The notes below the pieces were generated by a model that did no database searches, was not told the origin of the DNA, and saw nothing but the letters and a program-made list of their open reading frames with translations. From Mariannaea sp. PMI_226 (taxonomy: Eukaryota > Ascomycota > Sordariomycetes > Hypocreales > Nectriaceae): a DNA stretch of 64,000 bases. The stretch covers positions 2,424,501 to 2,488,500 of the forward strand of contig JANFOG010000003.1 in the NCBI GenBank assembly GCA_024336345.1, written 5' to 3'. The first letter of the stretch is position 1, and each line of letters starts with the position of its first letter. Shown piece after piece: positions 11,723 to 23,322 of the stretch. Made by a program: the position numbers and the translations under genes.

Positions 11723-12701
11723 GGTGGAAGATTCGAGGACAAACGCACAAGACGCCCGGGATGCTCTCTGACTTGTGAAGGGGGAAACGAGTCTAGCAGC
11801 CCTATAGGTCAAATGCCTGTGTCTTGTGTCCGCTCACCTCTATATTACGATGAGCCGATGGATCGAAGAAGAAGAAAAAAAGACCTGTCCAGCCAGCCCA
11901 AGAATAAAAGCCGAATGATCGGGGAGGCAGCTTGGAGCTGGGGTGTTTTTCTTCAATAATGTAGACTGCCCATTTATGGACGGAGTCGCAGCAGTCTTGA
12001 CTCGTCTACCTCGGCAGAGCCGTCGTCGACGATGCGCTTCAGCTACTGCAGAATATAGAATTAATTACTAATGGGGGTTAAAGCAAGGTACTTTCCGTAC
12101 CTTGCAATGCGGGGGGGAACACACCTCAGCTCTCTAACACAACACACAATGTACCTGGCTTGCCCGCGGAGCTGGTGTACTTTGATTGATTGCTTGTGGT
12201 ACCTTACTGGGCATCCAAGGTACAGTACCTACCGAGTGCCTCAGCCGCTGGGGGGCGAGATCTGTGGAGATCATGGGGTTCTTCGGGTAAGTGCCTCGGC
12301 TTCTTAGCACGCGTCGCGGAAGCTAATAAGCTCCTAGGTCCCTACACATTTGGGGAGGGTGCCCACCACTGACCTAGGAAGTCAGGTACCTATTGTATTG
12401 TACCTATTGTGCGTGTACGTGAGGCGCTTCACACTCGCAAGTTGCAGCGGGCCATTACAAGGTGCTGACAATCACGGAAAGCACCCACAAGCAAATAACT
12501 ACCCAACCAACTCTGCTTCTTAGTTATTTGTCACTCCTTGAACTGTCAATCTATCTTTTGTCTGATTCAACTCTTTTTTTGGTTTCCTTGTTTTTCCGGG
12601 GTGGGTGATATGTGTGATGTGGCCGATATAATCTCGACTATCAACCCCAGCTGTCTCTGTCCCACACCGAGCCCAGTGACTCTACCCTCCAAAAGTTAAT
12701 C
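11723..12701. promoter_or_regulatory. Divergent promoter region (hydrolase / OB-fold gene)
   Basis: Almost 1 kb between divergent starts, with several GGTACC-type hexamers and a CT-rich stretch just before 12702. No gene is seen. Confidence 0.35.
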
Positions 12702-13763
12702 ATGGCCTCCAGAGTCGTGCTCTTCGCTGGCGCTCCCTCTGCCGAGTCTGTAAAGCCAGAGTCTTGCACTCTAGAATCCATCGACGATACCTTCGCTGAT
12801 TTCCTCGGCCTTCCCCAAACTTCCCCAAGGCCACAGCCACAGCCTTGCCCATCATCATCATCATCATCATCACTACCATTACCACAGTCTGGCGAGTCTG
12901 GCGCGGCATGGCGATCTCTATCACTGAAGAAGCAGCCCCTGCATACCGGCTTCAGCCAAACTCACCACCCTGACGAGTTTAACTTTCCCAACCAGCCTGG
13001 CTTCTTCACCACCCTGGACGTTTCCTTCCACGGCCAGGAAGAAGAGTCGTTCGAGAGTGAGGCCGCAGGAGATGTGCTGTCGCAGTTCTGTGAACACACC
13101 TTGGCCGTGCACAACTCCATTCCCTCTTCACAGCTGGATAGCTTCGATGAGTCCACCGTCGTCGATGTCTCGACCACAGACGCATCCTTTGCAGGCAAGA
13201 AGCTGACCTCGGTAGCTCCTGTGCCCGCTCATCTCTCTGACCTGGAGGACGTACCTACAGCCCGGCAGATCCAGGCCCTGAACCCCCAGACCGTGACGCT
13301 CAACCTCATCGTTGGCGTCCTTTCCATCGCCCAGCCCCGGACCGTCACTACGCGATGGGGTCGCACGCTTTCGCTCGTCGAGGTTCTTGTCGGCGACGAA
13401 ACCAAATCTGGCTTCGCCGTGACCTTTTGGCTATCTGGAGACGATGCCTCCGAGGCCCAGATACAGAACCTGCGACGCCAGGACGTAGTTCTCATGCAGA
13501 ACGTAGCCCTGCACGTCTTCCGAGACAAAGTCTACGGCCAGAGTCTACGAGGGGGTATGACCAAAGTGAGCCTCCTCTGGAGGAGCGACGGCTCTGGCCA
13601 ATATACTGGAAGAGAATTGTCAAAACGGGGTCAGATCCATCCTCAGCTTCGAAAGACGAGTAACGTCAAGGACTGGGTTATCAAGTTCGTCGGGAGGGAT
13701 CCCGCTTCCAGGACGAGAAAGACACGAAAATCATGGGACAGGCCGCCAGACGACACGCAATGA
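12702..13763 (+). CDS. Uncharacterised OB-fold protein, candidate ssDNA binder
   Basis: Single exon of 353 aa. Residues 1-190 are low-complexity and acidic, with a Ser-rich run encoded by a TCA repeat near 12850. Residues about 195-300 look like an OB-fold: alternating hydrophobic strands in VTLNLIVGVLSIAQPRTVTT, then SLVEVLVGDETKSGFAVTFW, a DDASEAQIQNLRRQDVVLMQ segment, then VALHVFRDKVYGQSL. This strand-GDET-strand-LRRQD-strand order resembles RPA1-like and shieldin-like OB domains; the closing segment is basic (RDPASRTRKTRKSW). A genome-maintenance role is inference; I know of no characterised orthologue. It could also be an RNA-binding OB protein. The start ATG follows a CT-rich leader. 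Confidence 0.6.
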   Translation: MASRVVLFAGAPSAESVKPESCTLESIDDTFADFLGLPQTSPRPQPQPCPSSSSSSSLPLPQSGESGAAWRSLSLKKQPLHTGFSQTHHPDEFNFPNQPGFFTTLDVSFHGQEEESFESEAAGDVLSQFCEHTLAVHNSIPSSQLDSFDESTVVDVSTTDASFAGKKLTSVAPVPAHLSDLEDVPTARQIQALNPQTVTLNLIVGVLSIAQPRTVTTRWGRTLSLVEVLVGDETKSGFAVTFWLSGDDASEAQIQNLRRQDVVLMQNVALHVFRDKVYGQSLRGGMTKVSLLWRSDGSGQYTGRELSKRGQIHPQLRKTSNVKDWVIKFVGRDPASRTRKTRKSWDRPPDDTQ

Positions 13764-13969
13764 ATTATGCCCACACATCTATTAATTACTCAGGAAACAC
13801 CAGTTCCAGACTATATGTACTACCGTACCGATCATTATATGTGCATAAACCAGCACATCCCGCAAGATGCTAAGATGCTATGGAAAGTGGAGATTATCCG
13901 GGTATTTCTTCTATGATGTATCAAACGCCATGATTTTCCAGGAAAACATGGGAGACCTTGTCCTACCAT

Positions 13970-16105
13970 CTAGACGGGGACAACCGGCTCAGCCTTCTTG
14001 TCGTTTCCTTGAGCATCCTTCTTAATGGACTTCCACTGCAAGCAACAGCATGCCAAGAAAGCGGCTGCGGCACAGGCAACTGAAATGTAAAAGGTGTTGC
14101 GCAGGCCGGCCATGTAGGCTTTAAGAACAGTCTCGAAGGCATCTTCGCGGCCCATCTTTTTCAGAACTTCCTTGACCTCAGAGGCACCCGTGTTGATGAA
14201 GATCCTGGGGTCGAGACCAATGTTGCTCGAGTTGATATGGTCAATCAGGCCGTTTTGGAACACAGTCTGGGATACGGCCACGAAGATAGCTCCTCCAAAG
14301 GCTTGGAAAAACTGGACGCAGGCCGTACCAACAGGGACCCAGTCCTGAGGGAGAACGGTTTGAACAACGAGGACGCCGACTTGGAAGCCAGCACCGATGC
14401 CAAGACCAGCAATCACCTGGTAGCCGAACCACTCGCGCAATGGAGAGTGAATATCGAGAGTGGATATCATACCGCAGCCAACAGTGGTGAGGACCATGCA
14501 GGGGATGATGACAGCTGTGTAATATCCAATAGCGGTGATGAGACCGCCTGCAACGACAGAGATGAGCACTGTGGAGAGGAGTAGAGGGAGAATCTTGATG
14601 CCAGCTTGAACAGCACTGACACCCTGGATGGCTTGGAAATAGAGGGCTGCGCGAAGAGCGTTAGTTTACTTAATGAGCGCCAAAGATTGTTGATAATGAT
14701 GATTTGACTTACATAGATAGTAGATCAAGGGGAAGAAAGAAGCACCGAAGAACATAGCAAAGACCATGGCGGGCAACACGTTGCGATCCTTGAACAGACG
14801 AGGTGGCAGAGTGCCCTTATCGCCCTGCCAGAACTGGATACCGATAAAGACAATAATCATCAAGCCAAAGCCAACAAACAGACCAATGATGCGTGAGCTG
14901 CTCCATGCGTAAGTAGCACCACCCCACTGCAGAGCGAGAAGGAGGCAGATGATGGCCGGGATGAAGATGGCAGCACCAGCAAGGTCGAGCTCGCGAATTC
15001 GTTGCAGGACAGTCATGTTCTTGGTTTCCTCGTTGTTGCGGTTGACCTTGACGAAGATGAAGACGATGAGCATGGCGAGGCCACCGATGGGAAGGTTGAC
15101 GTAGAAGCACCAGCGCCAAGTGGCGTGGTCGGTAAAGGCACCACCAAGGAGAGGACCGGCAACACTGGCGATACCCCACATACCTCCAACAAGACCAAAT
15201 GCAAGAGGGCGTTTCTCGAGGGGCACTTGCATAGAGTTAGAATTTGAAATAGTACTCTATAATTATAGAGAAAAGGGGAAGGGGGGTGGTGGTGTTATGA
15301 ACATACTGATGAGGGAGAGAATAACGATGGAGCCGGAGAACAAACCAGCAGTGCCAATCTATGAAAAAGTTGTTAGCTGAATGTCTCATGTGCAAGTCCA
15401 GAAAAGACAAAGGATGATGCTTCTTACACCAGCAATAGCACGGCCCACAATGAAAGCCGGCGAAGAGGGGGCTACAGCGGACACCAAGCTGCCAATCTCG
15501 AAGATGAAGATGGCTGTGAGATAGGCCAACTTGACGTTGAAAAGCTTGTAAATGGCACCATACATGGGTTGAAGAGCGGTGGTGGTGAGCAAGTAAGAAG
15601 AGCCATACCAACCCTAGAAGAAGAATGCGGCGTTAGTATTGATTGTTTTAGTTGCTTTTTTTTTTTTGGTTTGGGAGGGGGGGGGCGGTTGTTTCATTTT
15701 GATATCAAAGACATTCAAAGTAGAACAATCCCGAAGATCTGGAGATCTGAGGCAACGACTCACAATATCTTTGACACTCTGGAACTGAGCAGTGATGGCG
15801 CCAAGAGCGGGAGCAATAATGGTCTGATCGAGAGCAACAAGGAAGATGGCCAAACAGAGGGCGAAGAGAATCAGTGAGACTTTTGCAGCGCTAGGGTACT
15901 CGGTGGTGTCCTCGGTGCTAGCAGGCTCGGCGCCATCAACGGCGTCAACGGGATTGACCGAGTTCACGGTAACGCCGCCATCTTCGTTGTTGAGCTGCTC
16001 CGGCTTGGAGTCGGAGGTTGGGTCCACAATGCCGGAGCCAACTTCGGTCTTTTCGTCGGACGAGAGGCGGTCGCTGCGCTTCTCGTCAGAAGTGGCGAGC
16101 GCCAT
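13970..16105 (-). CDS. MFS drug/toxin exporter, DHA2 14-TM type
   Basis: Five exons (16105..15764, 15613..15428, 15358..15307, 15225..14713, 14646..13970) give 589 aa with frame kept at every junction. The N-terminal 75 residues are hydrophilic and acidic, then about 14 hydrophobic segments follow. Family motifs are [11 protein letters not shown] in TM1, [19 protein letters not shown], and the antiporter motif C region [20 protein letters not shown] followed by [13 protein letters not shown]. These are characteristic of plasma-membrane proton antiporters exporting drugs or secondary metabolites (TOXA, aflT-like). The junction of exons 3 and 4 gives LIMPLEKRP and is the least certain splice. 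The substrate cannot be read from sequence. Confidence 0.9.
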
Positions 16106-16962
16106 TGGGGAGAATAATTCTTGTTAATTAATTAAAGTCGATGTGAAAACTGGTGGTGCTTTGTAGTCGGAGTTAAGTGAATGGTAATTGAAAGCGGCTG
16201 TTGTACAAAGTCAATGGGGTTCAATGGCGAACCAGATGAAAGAATAACACCCCAAGAGTTGGACCCAACCACGAGGAAGAAAAGATACAAAGGTAAGAAT
16301 TAAAATGGTTGGAAGGGTGAATGAACAAGAAGAGTGAGGTTGAAGGAGATCTGAGGTGGCGTCGTGATGATAATAAATACAAACAACCCAGGCCAACCAG
16401 CAAGGGAGAGGAGGAGCTGGTGACGAAGCTAAGTTATAGCTTAAAGTAAACTCCCAGGGAAAAAGAAAGGACAGGGGGGGAGGGGGAAGGGAGTAAGGGC
16501 CAGTAAGAAAGAAAAGAAAAAAGAAAGGAAAAAAAAGAGGCAGAAGGGGAATAGGGAAAAAAAAAAGTGCAATACAAAGATGACCCGGTGATGTTGGAAA
16601 CCCGCTTCCCGTCCCGCTGCCACCACTTCCACTCCCACTCGCACTTCTCATCTGCCCCCCGGGAACGAACTAATTTGTTATGCTTCAAAAAAATTAACGA
16701 ATAAAAGGAAATAAAATAAGAATAAACATGAACGGTCAAGGTGTGACACTGCAACACCCCCCCTTGACTGCTTCTGTTTGGAGGCAAGTTTGAACTAACA
16801 CGCGTAAATTAATTAGGAACAGCAATAAGTATGGGCCACCGGGCTAGGATTTGGTCCGAGCCTCAATCTCGCACTTGCTCGCACTTCCCCTCGCACTTCC
16901 TCTCGCTCTGCTCTCGCTCTGCTCCTGCTCTCACTTCCTACTATGTACTCTCTCACTCCTCT

Positions 16963-16963
<1 letters not shown>

Positions 16964-16995
<32 letters not shown>
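16964..16995. repeat. (AC)16 microsatellite
   Basis: Thirty-two bases of perfect AC repeat upstream of the MFS gene. Confidence 0.95.
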
Positions 16996-16998
<3 letters not shown>

Positions 16999-17464
16999 TA
17001 TTCACACACCCACCCTTGAAAGTGGGCGAAAGTGGGTGAAAGCGAAAAAAAAACGAAAAGGAAAAAAGAAAATTAACCTTGGCCAATGACAGGGGATTGG
17101 TCGATCCCCAGTGCACACCGTCCCCATCTTTTGCCCATCAAGCTAATAGTTAACAACCACAACCAAAAGCTTGGGTGGAGGAGGACGGGGAAGGCCCCAG
17201 TTGGAGAACCACTCAAAGGCAGCTTGGCTGACCTTGCGGACTTGGAGCAAGGCCGATGTCCGAAAGAGGGGGGGTGAATGCGAGAAAAGGGAGGGGGGTG
17301 GTCTTACGTTTTCTCTCTCTGTTTTTTCTTTTTTTCCTTTTTTTGTAAACTACTATATGGTCCGCCTTTGGCTATTGCTTAGATTACGAGGCCGTTATAA
17401 CAGCAGTCGAAGCTTTGATCAAGTGCCCAATACAGGTTCGGACGTAATTAATTCGCAGCAACCT

Positions 17465-17482
17465 GTACGTACGTACGTACGT
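17465..17482. repeat. GTAC tetranucleotide repeat
   Basis: Eighteen bases of GTAC repeat, self-complementary. Confidence 0.9.
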
Positions 17483-18222
17483 GATTTCCCTTTCTGGGTG
17501 AGGCCGCGTGAGAAAACGGGCACGGAAGGTCAGCCAGGTAAGCCAGGCAGGTAAGTTTGAATCCTACCTGCCCACCTTTCCCACCTACAAAGCAAGTGAG
17601 TGAGTCAATCGCCACGTGCAATCATGTACCCGTCGCTCCACCTTCAACTCCGAGACCCGAACTCTGGTACTTTCGCTCTCGCTGTTACCCTCGCTATTGC
17701 GCTCCCCCATGCCACCTCGGAGATAATGATACCCCGTAACTTCAATGTCCAAAAGGCTGGCGGTCGAAGTATTATGTTGTCAACTGGGTACCTACCTGAT
17801 GAGACCGATTGCCATACGAGATACGGATTTTATCTTTATCAGGCTTCCAATATCAGATGGAGGGGATAATCAGATACTCCGTACACTCCCCCTCCCCCAA
17901 AGTAGTTGGGCACCTTGCAATATGAACAACAACGACAACACATACCGCGAAATCGCATCGTATCCGAATCAATTACAGTACCTGCTTGGAAATCAAAAGA
18001 CCATCCATCTAATCTATCCTTCATGGTCGTCGATATATTTCTCATGCCATTTCTTATGTTCAACACACAGATCTTCTGGCCACTACCATCTAGTTAATCC
18101 ATTCCGTTCAAATCCTTTCTCCGACCTACGTAGCTTGGTAGCCTCCCTACCTGTATAATCGTCGTCATCGTCATCGTCGTCATCGTCACCAACCCTGTTC
18201 TTTCTTTTACCTCATTCTTGTC

Positions 18223-21200
18223 CTAGTCCTCGTCCTCATCCTCGTCACCATCCTCGTCACCGCCCTCATCGTCTGCTTTGGCGGTGATAGCTTCTCCCTC
18301 TGATCCTGGAACCCACACCAGCAACCCATCCTTATCAATCTTCATCATCTCCGTTGGAATGATTCGCAAAACCTTTTGGAAATACTTGTCTCGCACCGTG
18401 AGGCCCGGCCGCACATAAGTTCCACCCGTAAATGGCAGAAGCCTGTATGTGGCTGTTCGCCTTGACTGCGGCAAGAGGTTTAATGTCGTCTGCTTGGATC
18501 CTGAAAAGGCAAACTCCTCGCTGGGCTCCATGGTAAGCCCAAACGTCAGGAAATGGTTCGAAGGGTTCTCGATCGTCATGTCTAGCTGGACTAGGCCCGG
18601 ATCCTCTCCACTTCTGTAATACACCGACGCCAACACACGCGGCTCTGTGCCTAGTACTAGGTATTTTCCCACAGGCATGGTTGTTGTGTTGACCCGTTCG
18701 CTGCTGTTGCCCTTGCGCTGCCATTGAATGACAAACGCTAGGTCCAATGTGACAGGGTGCCGGTCATCGAGACTGAGCTTCTGTGCGACCAGGTCGAACT
18801 GTGCCTCTTGCATATTCTTTGGTTCAACTAACACCCCTTCCTCAGTTACAACAGGGTTTTGTATGACTCTGCAACTCCCTCCCCCAATGCACGACAACAC
18901 CTTCAGTTCTAGACCCAACACTCTGAGGTCTTCCTGTGCAAAGGATGCATAATGGCATATTAAGCACCATTTCTGAGCAAACCCTCTCGCCACTCCGCTG
19001 CCTTCAGTATTCTGAGCATCTAGTAGCCCCTCATAGTCAAATAGACTGGGCCAAGGGTCAGGGTGTAGTCGAGGCACCAAATCGTAGTTTGCTTCAAAAG
19101 CATTGACGATGTTAAGCTGCAATGTCAGCATCTGCATGATAGGCGTAGCAGAATCCGACGCGAGGCGATAGGACGCCCGCAGATGCAAGTCCAGCGTAGT
19201 TGGGGCTGGTGCCGGTCCCAGATGAACTGCCACCTTGAAGGAGGTTCCATTCTCAATTGAACCGAGGTCGAGCCCTGATATCTTTGACTCTTCTGGCGCT
19301 GACTCGGTAGACCCTTCATGATCACCTGCCTGTACTCGTAGCTCAGGGACCTCCTGACCAAATAGATGAACGTCCAGCTTCACGCTAGCCGACTCCTCTT
19401 CCGCATTGACTAGTTCGACCTGCAGTTCTATCGGCTCGTTTGCATAAAATTGACCCAAGGGTTCTGCCAGCTTGATTTCCATCTTCGGTGGGCGAGGCTG
19501 AACTTGGAAAACGTGCGCCTGAGTACGAAGGTGTCGAGGTTTAGCTGATCCCTGAATGTACCATCCAACGACAGGGTCCCTATCTCGGATGTTCAGCTGG
19601 TAGTCTAGACAGAACTTTTCGTTCCGATGGCATAAGACAACAGAGGAAGCCGTAACCTCTCCTGGCTCTCTTAACGGGATCCGCATCTCAAAGACCCGTG
19701 TTTGACCAGGTTTAATGGTCAAATCAGCCTCTCCCTTCAGCATGGATTGGGACTCATCCGACTCAGAATCATCTAGAATGTCTTCTCTCAGCGTCACTGG
19801 AGAGATAGTGACTCCCAATTTGGGTGCTTGCTCGTCGTTATCCGATACGTTCTTGAGTATAATGGGCCTCAAGCTGCCATTGAACTCCACTTGTAATGAA
19901 TCAAGTGGGAGTGGGGCAGCGTCAAGGAAGGTGTGTGACGTAAGGGAAAGTTGGGCACGGCATAAATCGCCTGCTTTACCCTCCTTGTTTTGGAAAACAA
20001 AAGATGCTGAGATGAATGACCCCGTGCTATTATCTGACAGGCTAATCGATGGGGCAGGGGTGGTATTCAGTCCATCGAGAGAACTTCTGATATCGTAATG
20101 CCACTGTGGTTGACGATGGAATTCTAAATGGTTCATTAGCATCACATCTGTTACAAACAGCCAGACCAACGGGGTACTCACTATTGTGCATCAGCTCCCA
20201 GTCCGCGGCAACGACTAGATCTGCCTGCCCAGTGCCAGACGCAGCTCGTCGCATGAGCCAGCACAGCTCCTGTGAGATGTCAACCCATCTACCAGAACGA
20301 AACGACATGTCATCCCAGACTGGTCGGAGAACGTCAACTGCATCGTCCCAACGTTCCAGCTTGACCATCTCTCGAGCACATTCCAAGGATATCTCTGCCA
20401 AAATGCGGGTCTGCTTTCGAGCTTGGAATTGCGCTCCTGCTTTTCTAAGGCAATCAATGATTAGCTGTGAATGGTTCACGCCATTGCCGTTCAATGGATA
20501 CTCCTGGTATGGCTCGGGGCACATGTAAGTATCATAAGTATAAGCCTTGTGCGCGGCTGGCGATGCAGACGTAGAATCCGGTGCGCTCCTATCCTCATCT
20601 GGTATTTCAAAGGCCAATTGTCGACGCAAAGCAATGTGGCGCGCTGCTAAACGGTACCAGTATCCTGTATGATGAAGCAATTCCCATGGCGGCAATCGTT
20701 CGCCTAGGACGGCCTTCTCTGGCTCCAGGAAGAGAGCCATCGTCGCTGGGGCCAGACTTGGAACTCCTACGTTCTCAACAAGGTTGGCCATCACCGCAGC
20801 CCATCGTGCCTCCCAAGCTTGCCATCCATAATTATTCGTCCCCCGTCCACGTCGGTCAACAAAGTCACCGATTCGATCTCGATGAGATTGCCAGCGCCGA
20901 ACAGCTAGAGTACTTTGTCCCATCCATAAATGACATCGCAGAAGTCGAATAGCAATAACGTCGGAAAGGAGGCGCGCTTCATTCCATCTCGGGCTCCAGC
21001 TTGGGATAATGTCTAGCACATCCTGGCCAAGAAGCACCTCGTAAGCCTGTTCAAAGGATCGTAACGCAGCATCCGTCTCCTGGCGAAACTCTGCAAAGAT
21101 AGCAGACTTGAAATCGTATCGAAAGTTCCAGTCTGGCAGAGACAGCGTTTGCGACGTTCCAGTTGTAGGGGGTACGGTAGGTTGTGGTGCGATGCCCCGC

Positions 21201-22058
21201 GATCGCTTTTTCCTAGCATGCCGTCCTTGGTCGCGGTAATATTCCACTGCCGTTGTATACAACACGCCAAGAACACTGTTGATAACCTCCTTCAGATCGT
21301 CTGGAGATTCTTGAGGTGGGATATAAAACACCGATTTTGGATCGAGGGCCGTTCCCCGCCGAATATTCTCTAGCCGTTCTGAAATCCCATCGGTTAGGGA
21401 CACAGGCGCTGCATTGCTGTCGCCGAGCAGAACGATAGCTAGTCGGGTCTTGAATCCTGATTTTGCGAGTGCGCTTCTGAGGTTGTTAATGTCGGATTTG
21501 ATATGATTATCGTGAAGAGTCGTGGCCGTAGGCTCACTCGTTAGGGAGTAGAAGCAGAGGTAGATGCTGGGGACTAGCTCCTGGTGCTTCTTGATCCATT
21601 GCGCATCGATTAGTCCATCGGGGTACAGAGCTGAGACAGGACTGAGGGGAGAGAATGGCGAGTGTAGTATCGGCGCTACGTCAAGGGGTTCGATATTATC
21701 AGGAAGTTGGGCTCGTCGTGGTGGAAGAATAAATGACTGTCCAATGGTTAGAAGCTCGACCAGCCATTTCTGCGCAGACAGAGGACCACCTTACCCTTCC
21801 CAACGTCTTGATTCGGAACCTATGCCCCTCTTCCCTAGTGACACCACTCCACGATTTCCCCTGAGCATCAACCTCTTTAAAATATTGCTCGAGAACTTCG
21901 GCCTCCTTGCTTTCAAGTGGGGGAAGCTCCGACTGTAGGAGAATGGTTTGGCCCTTCAGCTCGGCATTTGGAGGCAGCTCGTTTGTCTCTTTGTTCAGCC
22001 CAGCAGCGACAATAAAGGGGACGTTATGGTCAAGACTGCCCGGTGGGTATCCGTCCAT
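18223..22058 (-). CDS. TRAPPC11: TRAPP complex subunit 11 (Foie gras / gryzun)
   Basis: Exons 22058..21795, 21736..20182 and 20147..18223 give 1247 aa, close to the family size. The Foie gras helical-repeat region is at about residues 320-580; recognisable blocks include YIPPQESPDDLKEVINSVLG, LSLPDWNFRYDFKSAIFAEF and NYGWQAWEARWAAVMANLVE. The C-terminal half is beta-rich gryzun-like sequence (FYANEPIELQVELVNAEEES and following). TRAPPC11 belongs to TRAPPIII, which activates Rab1/Ypt1 at the early Golgi and in autophagy. The extreme C-terminus is strongly acidic (DEDGDEDEDED). It is absent from budding yeast but common in filamentous fungi. Intron 20181..20148 is only 34 bp, unusually short but with GT-AG ends and correct phase. 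Confidence 0.88.
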
Positions 22059-22618
22059 GACGATTGAGCTGTGGTGTCGGAGGCATGGGCCGCTGGCCGT
22101 CGTGTCAGTGTTGCGAACAATTCAGAGCTATTCAGGACGGACGTTAGCTAGAGGAACATGCCCCTCGTTTGTCCCACTGACGTCGCAAACAGTCCTCTGG
22201 GGGCGAGGGGAAAGGGGAGGAAAATGTTAAAAACTCATACTCCAATATTTTGTTTCTTATCCAGCTCAGAGATTAAACTTGCATATGCAACTTCAAATAC
22301 CACATTGGTTACCGGGAAAATGAGACGCTGTTTTTCATGTGTCGTCAGCTGCTCCCGCTTCGCAACATACCAACCAAGTGATGGAGGTGCTACTCCCCTG
22401 GTTAGCTACCCGGGAGCTAATGCCGGAATCGGAACAACACAAACCTCCGACCAAAAATTCAAGATCCGCTATGCGTTATGGTTCTTTGCGGAACTCCATC
22501 TCAAAGACGACTCGATTACGACAAATCTCCTGCCTCCCACCCCCCCGATTGCCTCAGTCTTTGCCAAACGGCGCATCTTTACCCCCAGGTAGATGATCTG
22601 AGCCCACAAGAGCCAACA
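22059..22618. promoter_or_regulatory. Divergent promoter region (TRAPPC11 / mL41)
   Basis: About 560 bp between divergent starts of two housekeeping genes. I see no distinctive motif. Confidence 0.4.
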
Positions 22619-23000
22619 ATGAGACCTACGCAAGCCCTCTCCGTTGGCCGATACCGCCACCTAAAGCTCACAACGAAGGATGTCGGCCGAGGATTCTACA
22701 AGGGTAACCGCACCGGGTCAATGGGTCGCCATACCAAGTACGGAGGCTACGTGATTGAATGGAACAAAGTACGGACGTACGTCGTGCCACAGAATCTGAA
22801 GGATTTTAAGGTGGGTTAGGAAATCGTCAATGCCAATTGAATCAGAAAAAGCGCCAACTAACATGCCCGGGCAATAGCTCACTCCGTTTGTGAGTCGGGA
22901 GATCAAGGCTCAGAAGGGAGACTACCAGGGCCTGGAGAAGGGTCCCCAAGACCCCGCATTCTACGTGGAACAGTGGAAGAGATATAATGGCGTGGACTGA
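22619..23000 (+). CDS. MRPL27: Mitochondrial ribosomal protein mL41 (MRPL27)
   Basis: Exons 22619..22810 and 22878..23000 give 104 aa; intron 22811..22877 is phase 0. The sequence [20 protein letters not shown], then [20 protein letters not shown] and LTPFVSREI, is the standard fungal mL41/MRPL27 pattern. It is a small basic protein of the large mitoribosomal subunit. The basic N-terminus ([20 protein letters not shown]) fits matrix import. Length is normal for the family in filamentous fungi. Confidence 0.92.
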
Positions 23001-23322
23001 ACGAATTGCAAACAATCAACCTGGGGCCATCGAATATATATCCTCGGTGGATAACTTCTGCGTTTGGGGCTGGAGGCTGGATGTCTCCGCTATGGCTGTA
23101 TATACCCATGTATAATGTATCACCATGTATGATAATGTAACTTCAATCTCAAAAAATGAATCTTGCTAAACAGGCAAATTACGACTCCTAGTGCCTCGTA
23201 GGTGTAAATCACAAGAAGGACAATGTGACGATTGCAATAGTGCAACCACATGAAAACTCAATCTTCTACCACATACATAGTCTGATCATATCCCAAACAT
23301 GATCCATCTCATTGATGACCTC
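23001..23322. other. Convergent 3' spacer
   Basis: About 320 bp of AT-rich 3' flank between mL41 and the lipase gene. Nothing else is seen. Confidence 0.5.

Larger units (their letters stand above)
16106..18222. promoter_or_regulatory. MFS promoter region and spacer with microsatellites
   Basis: About 2.1 kb. It includes long CT/AG-rich tracts (16440-16560), a CA dinucleotide repeat and a GTAC repeat listed separately. Short open frames at 17557-18158 are rejected as genes. One TACTCCGTA motif lies at 17875-17883. Confidence 0.4.

Noticed and set aside
13970..16105. Hydrolase, OB-fold gene and MFS exporter as a secondary-metabolite cluster
   Set aside because: No polyketide, peptide or terpene synthase or tailoring oxidase lies nearby, and the OB-fold gene between them is unrelated.
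17557..18158. Overlapping short plus-strand frames
   Set aside because: Low similarity to anything known, no consistent exon joining, and located in a repeat-rich spacer.
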